Positions 35,600-47,017 of a DNA stretch of 64,000 nt are shown here, piece by piece. Position 1 is the first letter of the stretch, and each line of letters starts with the position of its first letter. Source of the DNA: Microthyrium microscopicum. Lineage: Eukaryota > Ascomycota > Dothideomycetes > Microthyriales > Microthyriaceae. The DNA lies in contig MU004237.1 in the NCBI GenBank assembly GCA_010405405.1, positions 414,014 through 478,013 on the forward strand. The letters run 5' to 3'. The notes under the pieces were generated by a model that was not told where the DNA came from, made no database searches, and saw only the letters and a program-made list of their open reading frames with translations. Position numbers and translations under genes: made by a program.

Positions 35600-38300
35600 T
35601 CTACTTTTAATTCCTTTATATTTAGAGCTAGCTTAATAACTTTCTTCTTATTATTATAATCTACTATCTAAGATAGGAATATTATTACTAATAGTACTAT
35701 CCTAAACTCTCCTATTAGTATATTGCCTTTTAGCCTATTAATATCTACCTCTTTTATTTCTAGTATAATACTTAGAATATTAGAGGAATCTAGTAATTAA
35801 GAAAAGAAGGTATATTTATAGAATAAGAATACTAATAATTATTTCTAGACTTAGTAATAAATTATATCCTAATTTACTACTAACTAAGAAAAGCTAATTT
35901 CTATATAAATAGATCCTTATTAGTATAGTAGAAAAAAAAGCCCTATTTAGAATAGTATATAAGTAGGCGCCTTTAAGTCTACTAACTAGCCTTATTATTA
36001 CTATATTTATTATTATAAGTTCCTTAAATACTATTACTTTTATAAAGATAATACTAATACTTTCTTTATTAAGTAAGGATTACTTAATAAGTATATTACT
36101 TTCTAAGATTATAATAATATTACTATAGCTAAAGGTAATAAAGATTAAATTATACTTAATTAAATAAGATTAACTATAACTCTAATATATTTAATTCTTA
36201 CTATACTATACTATTACTAATTATAATATTTATAGATATATAATATAAAGCTTAAAGCTACTTATAGTTTTAATAGGTATAAGATTATACTATAAAATTT
36301 TTTTACTTTATAAGTACGTTTAATTATAGCTAAGAGTCTTCCTCTTAGTATATTTAAATTATAATTTATATAATAAGTTATTAACTACTATATACTATTA
36401 AGTATTTAACCTTAATTTACTTTATAAAAAACTATTACTTTAGAAATTATAAAATAAGTTATAATTAATCTTATAAAGTTAAAAAAGGAGTTTATTTAGC
36501 TAGGTAATAATATATATATTAGCATTTAGCTAAATAGATAGTCTTTAAATTTTACTTATAAAAAGTACTTAGCTATTATTAGATAATAGATTACTCTATA
36601 GTAAGAATAAAAGAAAAAGCTTCTTAGCTTTCTTTCTACTATTAAAAAGTTTATAAGTAAAGCTTATGCTAAACTTATAAGTAATATATTTAATTAATAT
36701 AGTATTACTAAGAAAGTTTACTTTATTATAATTAATAATACTAGTAATAATAAGATAATAATACTTATATTAAATATATATTAATACTTTAAGCGTACTA
36801 TAAGTATTATTTAAATTCCTTATATATTCTATATTATTTAACTAATATAAAGTACTTTACTTTCTTATCTTAGCTATAAATCTATAAATAAAGAAATTAA
36901 ATAAGTATTTATTAAAGAAGATATTTTAAAAGAGAGAAAACTTGCTATAAAATATAGCTTAGTTACTCTTACTTTATATAAAGTAAGTTAGTTCTTATTT
37001 TTAGTAAGTTAAAAAAGTATTAATTAGAATAGCTAATATAGTCTAGGCCTATAGTATTACTAAGTATATTAGCTCCTCTAAACTATATCTCCTTAGGTTC
37101 CTTATTTACTTAGCTAGTTTTTATTTTAACAAATTCTAAATATCTAATCTATACCTTATTAATAAATACTAGAATAACCTTAATCTTTATAGTAACTTTT
37201 AGCTAATCTAAGATATTAAAATATACTAAGACTTAATAATAATAATAAAACTTTACCTTTAAATTATTAAGATACTCTTTATATACTTCCTTATTACTAA
37301 AGCTTATAAAGCTAAAAAAAAGAAGAATTAATAATAAGTAAGAATTCTTATACTATCTAATATAGAATAGGCTAATATTAAGTATCTAGTTTAGCTTACT
37401 ACTCTATTTAATACTATAACCTAGATTCTTAATAGATCTAAGGCTCTATCTATTTATAAAGTCTTCTTATACTTCTAAAAGCTCTTCTAATATATTAATA
37501 ATAAAGAGGCTATTTTAGATAAATATATACTAATAAATACTTAACTATATTAGTAGAGTAAACTTTAGTTTAGTCTAAAAGAGGCTTAAAGGAAACTATA
37601 AGTATACTTTAACCTAATATAAACTAATATCTAACTATAACGTATTTATACTTTTAATTAGTTATTATTTCCTTATATAGCTAAGTCTACCTTTACTAAC
37701 CCTTAATAGAAGGACTACTTTAATTTAAATAATTTATCTTAGTATAATATAATAATTAAAAACCTTTATAAAGTTTAGCTTAAGAAGTATAGTAATTTAA
37801 ATACTTAATCTAATAATATAGAACTAATTATAGATAATAATAATATTATAGTAAATAATAGCCTAACTAGCTTATCTTTATCTAATAAGTTTATATAATA
37901 CTTTAAAAGTAGTATATCTTTATTATTATATTATTTATAATTTACTAATATAATAATAGTATCTATAAAGAATAATAATCCTCTCCTTATATAGAAAGAA
38001 AATAATAATCTAGACCTCTACTTAATAATAACTTATATAGTATATAATTATCTTTATATACTAGCTATTAAAGTTAAAGTAGAACGTATCTTTTCTATTA
38101 CCTATAACTAATCTAAATATAATTATTCCTACTCCTCTTAGATATTTTACGACCTTATATTATTATAAGATATACTTTACTAATATAATAATAATAAGTT
38201 TACTAAATTAATAGCTAATATTTTAGACTATTAAAATAGTTCTAATAAGATTAAAGTAGAGATTAATATATATAAAAAATATATTAATATAATTATAAAA
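35600..38300 (+). pseudogene. hAT transposase remnant
   Basis: Two hAT landmarks survive RIP. Near 36700-36765 the frame reads IIINNTSNNKI, the relic of the TTDNASNN catalytic-core motif. Near 37970-38115 it reads NPLLI, a stop at the expected Trp, KENN and later VKVERIFS, the relic of the C-terminal dimerisation domain (P-L-x-W-W ... P-V-E-R-x-F-S). A Cys/Tyr-spaced segment near 35990-36060 may be the BED zinc finger. The distance between motifs fits a transposase of roughly 850-900 residues. Many stops result from C-to-T changes, so the exact start and introns cannot be set; boundaries are approximate. Confidence 0.75.
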
Positions 38301-39198
38301 TAACTTATAAATACTCTACTTAATTATATTTATTTTAGTAATCTTAATACTATATACTATTAGATATTTAATTATATAACTTATTATAAAGATTTAGATA
38401 AGTTACCTATTATTTTTAATAAAGAAAACAATTTAAATAATTTAGATAAAGATAATAATATTTTAGATAAAGATATAAATAAGGCTAGTAAAGATAGTTT
38501 TAATAATAAAAATAATACTAGTTTTAGGTTTACTAAAAGGAAAGAAAACCTTAAGAATACTAATACTAGTAAATCTATAAGCTTAGAGACCTCTTCTAGA
38601 TTCTATAATATAGATTTAGATAATAGTAAGAATAGTAATAAGGTAAAAGATAGTAATACTTAAGACTCTTTTTATAGATAATTACTAAAAGATATTAATA
38701 AGCTTCTATTTATAATAGCTATTAGTAGAAGAGTTTATAAATTAATATTTAAGTCTACTTTCTAGTAGGAATTAGAGAATAAGTAAAAGTAACTACTAAT
38801 AAGTATAGTCTTTAATAAGGCTAGTAAGAAAAAGAAGGTTTAAACTAGTTATTAGGATTTTAGTAGTAGTAGCTAATTAATATATAGTTTAATCTATATA
38901 CTATACTAAATATTCTAATTAATATTTTTCTAACTCTCTAATTTATATACTAGATTATTTCTACCTACTTAGCTTTTACTAACTATATTAAGTATAGTAA
39001 CTCTTCCTTTATAACCTAAATAGGTTATATACTAAATAAACTTTACCTAATAGGTCCTTAATTTAGGTCCTTTAGGTTCCTTAGGTCTAATCTATAATAA
39101 TTTTATTTTACTTAGGTTAAGTATAGGTTTTATAAAATATTTTTAAAACCTAACCTAACGCTAAGAACCTATATATATTAGGTCGACCCTAATAGGTT

Positions 39199-39220
39199 AC
39201 CTAACCCATGCCCTAGCATA
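39199..39220 (-). repeat. Right terminal inverted repeat of hAT element
   Basis: Perfect reverse complement of 29542-29563. Confidence 0.9.
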
Positions 39221-39228
39221 ATCGTCCT
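39221..39228. repeat. Right target-site duplication of hAT element
   Basis: atcgtcct, identical to 29534-29541; the two copies have not diverged although the interior has. Confidence 0.85.
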
Positions 39229-40665
39229 TATCGAGCCTATAGGATCCAGCCAATTAAGTCAGGACGTATTCCTTACAAAAGGTTCAGGAACTAGAAAAGC
39301 AAGGCCTCAAATACGACCTGTAGATAAGTCACTTCCTCGTTAACTATATCTTCAAATTGGGACAGTTTACATTTTTCCCCACGGAACTAAGAGGTATCGT
39401 GCATTCAGAGTGAGTTCAACAGATGATTGGATGTCAGAAAAGTCTAGCAACCAACATGAGAAGATAGAAACAGGAGAACCTTGGAAGTTGATTTTTGCAA
39501 GTAGGTCATTTCATATAAAATCAAGAGTTAAGTGGACTATTTGTAGTAAGCTACGCTGCTACTTTAGGTATGGACTAGGATTCATACCTATTAGTTGCTT
39601 ACTTCTTCGTTGTAGACTGAGGGATTCTTACTTCAAGTCTCATCTTGAAAAAAGACTTCCATACATAAAAGTCTACCTATGAGAAACCAGCCTTTTCTTC
39701 CTTTCAAAATTTCTAGCGCTGACAATCTTTGCACAGCAGAACGATTATCCTTTCGCAATGAAGTATTCACTCCTCCTGTGAAAGGTACAGTACAACATCT
39801 TCTTATTGCTTGTGTGCTGGCAATTGCAGTGCGGTCAAGCTGTACCTCTGGTCAAAGGTTTGCTGTATCAAGGTTTGTTGTACACGCCAAGTCCTTCACA
39901 GATATCGATTTACTGCTACATCCGAACAGGATAATCTGATCAAGTGGAGTGTCGTTTGCATTGCAGTTGTTGCGTACAAGTTGGACTTGTTTTTATTTGC
40001 TATTTCCAAGCACAAAAGTCGTCTGCAAATGTCGTACCCGTCAAAGTTTACAGGTCAATTTATTCAATTTGATCACCTCCAAGTAGTGGATTTCCAGACA
40101 ATGAGGCTGCAAAGCCGAGTCTATTCCTGGAATTTCTAAAGTAGCATGAAAGCCACGCTTTCAGCCTCAATGATTGGTCCAACCTCCATATTCCCACACC
40201 GCCAAAGCGGCCCTTCTTTTCCTCACCAGACCAATACACTTCAGGCGCTAACACGTAGCGACCTGCAGAATTCTACATCTAGTATCACTTTGCACAAGAA
40301 TGTCTTGTCACCAAGAATGCACGCGCAGGCTGGACCTTGCATCAGTCCACCCAAACGCTTCTGTGTATGCCGCGTTTGCTCGACGCGAGGTCGGTCGCGA
40401 CAACTGTCCAGTAGCATGAGGTATAAACGCAGGATGCTGCAGCTAAAGTTGGACAGCTCATTATAAGCTGATCAGCTTGACCTCCAGCTGCCAATTTTGC
40501 AACTTCAGCTCTGGATTGAAGACGGCCTCAACTGAATGCCTTGGCTTCAATGAGATATCTTTTAGGATCATCGCCATCTTTCCGAGTCAACATTCGTCAA
40601 CTCAATCCACAACACTTCTGCTTGCCTCAGAAACCTGGAGAACACGACATAAAAATCGACTCGAT
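39229..40665. other. 1.4 kb between hAT element and FAD oxidase gene
   Basis: Base composition returns to normal directly after the element. Several frames of 80-110 codons (39410-40466) lack domains or splice logic. Before the insertion this DNA was continuous with the permease promoter, so it may carry distal control sites for both genes. A TATA-like tataaacg lies near 40421. Confidence 0.45.
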
Positions 40666-42294
40666 ATGACCAAACTCGAGGATGACATCAAGGCTGCTCT
40701 CGGCCACGATGAAGATCTTTATGCTTTCCCAAACTATCCTCTTTACTCTTTGGAATACGTAAAGAGATATAATCTGGATATTGATACAACGCCCGCGGCA
40801 GTAACATTCCCTAAGACCACCGCCCACGTTGCAGCCATCGTCAAAGCTGCAGCCGCAAATGGCACCAAAGTACAAGGCAAGAGTGGTGGCCACTCTTACG
40901 CCAATTTTAGCTCCCCGGACAAAGGTGTTGTGGTGGACTTAAAACATTTTCAAGGGTACACAATCGATACAACGACGTGGCAAGCGACCGTCGGCGCTGG
41001 TGTCAAACTGGGCAATCTCACAAAGTTCATGTTCGATTCACATAAGCGAGCAATGGCGCATGGTGTGTGCCCAGATGTCGGTATAGGAGGACATGCAACT
41101 ATTGGCGGACTGGGACCAAGTTCGCGACTATGGGGAGCGGCTCTGGATCATATACTGGAAGTAGAAGTTGTTTTGGCTGATGGGAGCATCATTAGAGCTT
41201 CGGAGAAGCAGAACTCTGACATCTTCTGGGCTCTCAAAGGTGCAGGAGGCAGCTTTGGTATCATTACAGAGTTTGTCGTTCGTACTGAAGAGGCTCCAGA
41301 TGCGCTGGTTCAGTATTCATTCAGTTTCACAACAGGATCTTGGTCGAGTATTGCTCCTGTCTTCAAGGCCTGGCAGAAGTTTGTCTCCGATAAGTCACTT
41401 ACCCGGAAATTTGCCAGCACCGCCAACGTCACTGCTGCCGGTCTGATCATTACTGGAACTTATTTTGGAACTCAAGCAGAGTATGACGCGGTCATGAAAG
41501 GCTTTACCTTTCCAGGAAATGCCTCCAGTCACACTGTTCATGTCAAAGACTGGTTAGGCGCTGTCTCTAACTGGTGGGAACAATTCTTCCTTCTCATCGG
41601 TGGTGGTATTCCTGCACGGTCATATGCGAAGACGCTTACATTCAACGGTGCCGATTTGATTCCAGATTCAGTAGTCGATAAGATGTTCCAGTACATGGAA
41701 AATACCGAGAAAGGCACTTTGTTGTGGTTTGCAATCTTTGATGTAAGTTCGGCGCCTTTTCTTCATAGAACTTCTAAGAATCTTCTGATTGCTTAAGCAT
41801 GTGGGCGAATCGAGTCGGCCATGATCACTTTATACTGACAATTCTAGCTCGCTGGCGGTGCAGTCAACGACGTAGCCCTAGATGCCACTGCTTACGCGCA
41901 TCGCGACGCTCTATTCTATCTCCAGAGCTATGCAATTGAACTCAATCCACTAGAAGCGGTCTCTCCTAAAATCAAAGGCTTCTTAACAGGATTGAACAAG
42001 GTTATCGAAGACGGCATGAAAGTAGCCGGGTTTAATGAAGACCTCGGATCCTACCCAGGCTATGTTGATCTCGAATTGAAGACGCCACAGAAAGATTACT
42101 GGAGATATAATTTACCTCGATTGGAAGAAATCAAGACCAAGTACGATCCGAAAGATATTTTCCACAATCCGCAAAGCGTCCAACCTGCCGGGCAGCCATC
42201 TACACAGGTCCATCCCGTGGAAAAACCACAGACACCGGTCGAGAAAAAGAAGAAGATGACACTCATCGAGAAACTTAAGAAGCTTCTCTGTTAA
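40666..42294 (+). CDS. FAD-linked oxidase, BBE/GOOX type, bicovalent flavin motifs
   Basis: Exons 40666-41742 and 41848-42294 (105-bp intron) give 507 residues. The PCMH-type FAD-binding domain is complete: GKSGGHSYANFS with the flavin-linking His at about 76, and HGVCPDVGIGGHATIGGLG with the second linking Cys at about 135. GAGGSFGIITEF follows, then the substrate-binding domain and a C-terminal BBE segment (DYWRYNLPRLEEIKTKYDP). Enzymes with both links, such as glucooligosaccharide oxidase and chito- or berberine-bridge-type oxidases, oxidise sugars or alkaloid-like substrates and reduce O2 to H2O2. No signal peptide is seen from the chosen ATG, and a Lys-rich tail (VEKKKKMTLIEKLKKLL) ends the protein, so an intracellular role is likely. 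An open frame upstream to 40477 has no support. Confidence 0.93.
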
Positions 42295-42843
42295 GGATTT
42301 CTTCATGCTGTCTGGGGTATTGCTGTCCGTCACATCATTCACGGTCATTTCGCACTAGTTTGGCTGAAATGCTAACACGTAAAACCGTAGCTAAATCATC
42401 AATGACAGCACTTAAATGATTCCAAGGTTGGGTATAGATTGAACTTTCCCAGCTGGGAGCCAATACAAATACTCTGACAAATGAAAGGGGTCGTGCTATT
42501 TTGCTAATCATGGCTACAAACGACAATTGAAGAGTTTATGATGACCCATTTCATACTTCTTTTGAGAGTCATAAACAACAGCACTATTTAAAATAAATTT
42601 GTTACAATAGACTTCGCATGCTATGTACCTGCCACTAAACCCGCTCGTAAATCCGACAGTCGGGGTAGGAAGTCGATTTAGGCCAGTCATTCCTCTACTC
42701 GCATCAACTTTCATCATCAACACCAGCTCTCGTCAATAGGCAGAGACCAACTTCGAACATCGAGTGAACGCGAATACATAGTAATAAGCAGATGGCCAAG
42801 TTGCAGCTAAGGATTCACCTAACTCGAAGAAGCATATGCAGAA
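42295..42843. other. Intergenic
   Basis: Promoter region of the next gene. Small minus-strand frames overlap here, none convincing. No repeats. Confidence 0.45.
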
Positions 42844-44769
42844 ATGCTTGCTTGCCTCAAGACGCGCCGCAACCAGCTGACTTCAACTCTTTTACAGCCA
42901 CTTCATTATGTACCAAAATGGATTCAGGGAAACTCTCGTCCTTCAGTGTCATCATCTCCTGCGATGCGGGAGCAGGCGACCATGAATTTTCTGGGCAACG
43001 AAATTCGATGTAAGTTTCTTCCTGTCTCCGGCTGTATAATAAAATCTTATGGTCCTAGACGACGTGTCCGAAGATGATCTATACAACTACAAGGGCCAGC
43101 GCTGGCTTTGGAATGAAAAGGACCAGCTACAGCGTCGTTACCAAAAATTCAACCTGAAGGCACTTATCAAGATCGCCGAAAATGCAGCGGGTGATGGCGC
43201 TGTCTGTACGGACATGTCGAAGTTACCAGAAGGAAATTTTAACAAGACCTTTCTGGTCAAGATGGAAGATGGCCGTGAGCTCATTGCTCGGCTACCAAAT
43301 CCAAACGCTGGCTGTTCACACTACACGACGGCTTCGGAGGTAGCGACTATGGATTATGTATGTCAATATGAATCCTCTCGGTTTCTGCAATGCCAACTAA
43401 TTTATCCTTCAGGTCAAAAATTGTCTTTCGATTCCAGTACCAAAAGTGCTTGCCTATAGCACGCAAGCAAGTACTAACGGTGTAGGTGCCGAATACATCA
43501 TCATGGAAAAGAATCCTGGCATTGAACTTGCCCGTGTCTGGGATGATCTTGAAGGAAGACAGAAGATTGATATCGTCAGACAATTGGCTGTGTTTACATC
43601 ACGCCTTTCCAAAGCTCATTTTCCTGCATATGGATCACTTTACTACTCGAAAGACCTTCCCGATATCAACAATAAGCTAGTCGATGACACCTTCAGCGTT
43701 GGTCCAACTACCAGTCGTGCATGGTTTGACGACAAAAGGTCCGAAGTAAATGTTCATCGAGGTCCTTGTAAGTCTCTCTATGTGCCTTTCCAGCCGTTGG
43801 GCTCTCTAACAGTCCCAAGGGACCTCAGTGGAAGATGTCGTCAATGCCGTCGTTGAAAGGGAAGTTAACTGTCTCAATACCTTCGCTGAATTTCCCCGTG
43901 ACCGTCAACAAGGTATATTCAATGGGCCAGGAAGCTTTTGCCCGTCGAAAGCATCCAAAATGGCTGTCATCGAGGACGTCCGTCGTGTCCTGTCACATAT
44001 TTTGCCCAAAGATAATGCGTATACTGCATCGATATTGTGGCATAACGACTTGCACTCTGACAACATTTTTGTAAATCGAGATCGGCCAACAGAGATTACA
44101 GGAGTCATCGATTGGCAAGGAGTTCATCTTAGTCCCGCTTTTCTACACGTTCACTACCCATCACTAATTGAATATGATGGCCCGATACTTGATGGCTTTG
44201 AATTGCCTAAACTGCCGCCAAATATCGCAGATCTAGACCCAGCAGCCAAAGATGCTGCAAAAAAGCGACACTTATCTCAGTCGATTTGGGGCTTGTACCA
44301 AATCTTCACCCAAAAGCAATCTCCAGACCTCTTGCAAAGCTTTCGCTACCGCGACACTCTTTCCTGCCAGATAATTGCACTGGTGGGGTCAATATTCGAT
44401 GACGGCGAAATATATGTGCAAAGCCTATTGTCGCAGCTTACAACCCCAGATATCTGGAAGACCGTGGTAAAATCTGACATCCCTTGCCCTCTCTCATACA
44501 CCGAAGACCAATTAACTAAACAAAAAGAAGATCTGGCCAAATGGGAATCTGCTGTTGAGCAAAAGGCTGCAGTGGTAGCAAAAGTAGGAGCGTACACGGG
44601 CTGGGATGGAGCCGTCACACTAGAAGAGTACGATATTGCGTCTCAGAGATTACAGGACGCAAAGCAGTCCTTCTTAGATTCCAAGTCGATAACATCTGTA
44701 GAAGAGTGGGCAGTATGGGAAGCTGTCTGGCCATTCCAGGACAGCGAGAATAAAGGCTGTAGTCAATGA
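42844..44769 (+). CDS. AIM9-like phosphotransferase (APH family)
   Basis: Exons 42844-43009, 43059-43357, 43413-43767 and 43820-44769 join to 589 residues with introns of 49-55 bp. The N-terminus (MLACLKTRRNQLTSTLLQPL) is basic and Ser/Leu-rich, like a mitochondrial presequence. Family motifs are clear: LPEGNFNKTFLVKMEDG, SEVATMDYV, EYIIMEK and the catalytic loop LWHNDLHSDNIFV with the Brenner-type H-x-D-x4-N, then ITGVIDWQ as the metal-binding Asp. This is the fungal AIM9/FMP29 branch of the aminoglycoside-phosphotransferase fold, many paralogues of which occur in ascomycetes; the substrate is unknown. All catalytic residues seem present. It sits head-to-tail after the FAD oxidase and before the dehalogenase-like gene, in the same direction. 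Confidence 0.92.
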
Positions 44770-45189
44770 TACCAAACGTGAGCAGACTTGGTGTGCTCAA
44801 CCTGAGGAAAATTGTCAAATCTGCGACAGTACGATCTTCAAATGGTAGTAACATTAACATCATCCACAGCAAATAGACTGGTTTTCGCTTCACAAGCTCT
44901 TGTTGGCAAGGAGTGGGCGGGGAGCTACCTGTTGTGAAGATACGCCCTACAGTAAAATGTACTCCTGGATCAACAACGTCAACAAGACAATCATTTCCAT
45001 AACAATCAAAGTATCACGTAACACCGCTGACTCTTGTAGAAGGATATAAAACCAATGATCACGTCGTGCAGAAATAGTTTTCTTCCTCAATTCCTCACTT
45101 TTTGATTTTCCTACTCGCTTGGATATCTGAGCTGCTGATCAGTAAATTACCTTATTTCTATTCTACTCTATTTGAAAGCCGTCTTAAGA
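44770..45189. other. Promoter region of the HAD gene
   Basis: A 420-bp gap ending in a pyrimidine-rich leader. No gene seen. Confidence 0.5.
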
Positions 45190-46068
45190 ATGTCTACCTC
45201 ATTGACCGATTTCAAGCTCCTTTCATTTGACGTTTTTGGCACTTTGATTGACTGGGAAGCTGGTCTTCACGCTGCTTTGATTGCGTCTCCGCTGATCTCT
45301 CAACTTCCGGCTGGACACGAATTGAAAGATCGCAAAAGAGTCAACGAGCTCATTGCAGATTACACTGGAAGGATAGAAAGTGAAAACCCCAGGTTACTCC
45401 ACCACGTCGTTTTAGCGCAGACGTTCAAGGAGCTTTGCAAGGACTTCAACATTGAGGCCAAGGACATTCAAGAACTAGATCACGATGCGGAAATCTTTGG
45501 AGCCAGCGCCGCCAGTTACCCTGTATTTCCAGATACCGTCGAAGCTCTCAAAAGGCTTAAGAAGCATTATCGTCTGGTGCCATTAACGAACTCTTCTCAG
45601 GCGGAGATGGCATCGCTCATCTCAAGCTCATTTCAAAGTTTTGAATTCGATGCTGTTTACACGGCAGCTGACATTGGTTCATACAAGCCCGACCTGCGCA
45701 ATTTTGAGTATCTGTTCGACCATGTTCAAGAAGAGTTTGGAGTGGGAAAGTCTCAAATTCTTCACGTTGCTCAAAGGTAAGTGCTCCCAAAGGTCCACAC
45801 CCCTTTGATGCTCTATCAAGTTCCACTATAATGCTTTGGAAAGTCGTGAGACTGTGAGAATGAAGCAAAATGTAAGCGTTCAGGCTGACTGCGAGGTAGC
45901 CTACGCCACGACCATGGACCTGCGAGAGAAATTGGGTTAGAGAGTTGCTGGATCAATCGTTATGGTCTTTCCCACAAAGATGCAGCCAAATACAATGCGA
46001 GGCCAGGAAGGGAAGTCAAAAGTCTTCAAGAGCTAGCAGATATGGTTGAAAGGGACTTTCAAAAGTAG
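45190..46068 (+). CDS. HAD-superfamily L-2-haloacid-dehalogenase-like hydrolase
   Basis: Exons 45190-45776 and 45900-46068 (123-bp intron) give 251 residues. The four HAD motifs are visible: nucleophile LSFDVFGTLIDWE (motif I, DxxGT form typical of haloacid dehalogenases), LVPLTNSS (motif II Thr/Asn-Ser), the Lys of GSYKPD (motif III) and, across the splice, HVAQSLRHDHGPAREIG (motif IV region). The end WINRYGLSH also fits. The type II haloacid dehalogenase group hydrolyses 2-halo acids; many fungal members act on unknown phosphorylated or halogenated small molecules. The intron boundary is well supported because it restores the motif IV region exactly. It is the third gene in a same-strand run with the FAD oxidase and the APH protein. 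Confidence 0.9.
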
Positions 46069-47017
46069 AAACGGAAAACGACTTCGATAATGTAGGGCTC
46101 AGTCTCGCGACCTGGCAAGACTAAAGCCAATAAGGCATGAACAATGTCTGATATGAGAACGGATCAGAATATTGAAATTTGAGCAACTTTTGATTGCGTC
46201 CTGAGACCATCATCTCGTAACAAGAAACATTTCATATCTGTTTCCATTCAGCAATATGGCAGCCATATAGATCAGAAGATATTTGCTTTTCTGTGGTATT
46301 ACACGATCCTCATGATCCGTTCATGATGTAACCTGACAGTGCGCATATACCTAAGTACACAACATTTCGGCTCCTCGTATTGAAGCAACTGCCCAAAATT
46401 GACCCTGGCAGAGTCATTCCATTCGCCAACAGGTCTTGAACGCTGCATCTCACTTCCTGTTGACCGGCTGTAAATCTACCATCTAAAACTTCATAATTGG
46501 GGGTTTGAAGAGAAGATGGGAGCTATCGAACTACATCAGCGACTCCTCATTGGAAGGAACGTTTTCCGAAGTAATAAGTGCGAAAGATGTTACATATCTA
46601 CTCAGAAGATTGTACGACCTTCATGATATGGTGACTGTTCGTCCAATAGGAGTTTTTGTTGCATGTTCACGTCTTGTCTAAACTACATGCTGGTTGCTGA
46701 TTACCTATACATTGATTTTAATTTAAGTACAACGGTTCTCAGGGGACCGGCCTAGCGGATCTGCAATCCCTGTGTGTAATCAACGTCTAAGGTCTCTATG
46801 TCTCCTCGTGCTAGAAAGCCAGGGAATAGAAGTTTGAATGTTCTTGGCCTATCTCTCTGCTGGGAATTACTCAATCTACCACTTTTACCTGGGAAAGCAT
46901 TGACATCAACAAGCTGAGAAGTCATGTCAAACGTGGAAAAGACTCATGGTGAATATAGCTACATAAAAGAAGTCTTGATAAATAGAAAAACGCCTGTGCT
47001 TTATCTATGAAGGAAAA
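46069..47017. other. Tail-to-tail intergenic region
   Basis: About 950 bp with no frame, repeat or RNA gene that I can support. Confidence 0.5.

Larger units (their letters stand above)
29542..39220 (+). mobile_element. 9.68-kb hAT-family DNA transposon, RIP-degraded
   Basis: The element begins tatgctagggcatgggtt and ends with its exact reverse complement; the perfect inverted repeat is 22 bp (29542-29563 and 39199-39220) and an 8-bp duplication flanks it. Inside the ends are ggttaggt subterminal repeats. The right third (about 35.6-38.3 kb) holds a hAT transposase remnant on the plus strand. The whole interior is extremely AT-rich, with almost no CpA or TpG, and stops in all frames, as RIP produces. 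The length is two to three times that of ordinary fungal hAT elements, and about 6 kb on the left side is not transposase. The ends escaped RIP and remain intact. It is not able to encode protein. Confidence 0.9.

Noticed and set aside
29542-39220. AT-rich block as a centromere or a simple AT isochore
   Set aside because: Exact inverted ends, an 8-bp duplication and transposase relics show it is one inserted element.
29542-39220. LTR retrotransposon
   Set aside because: No long direct repeats were seen at or inside the ends; the ends are inverted and the duplication is 8 bp, as for hAT.
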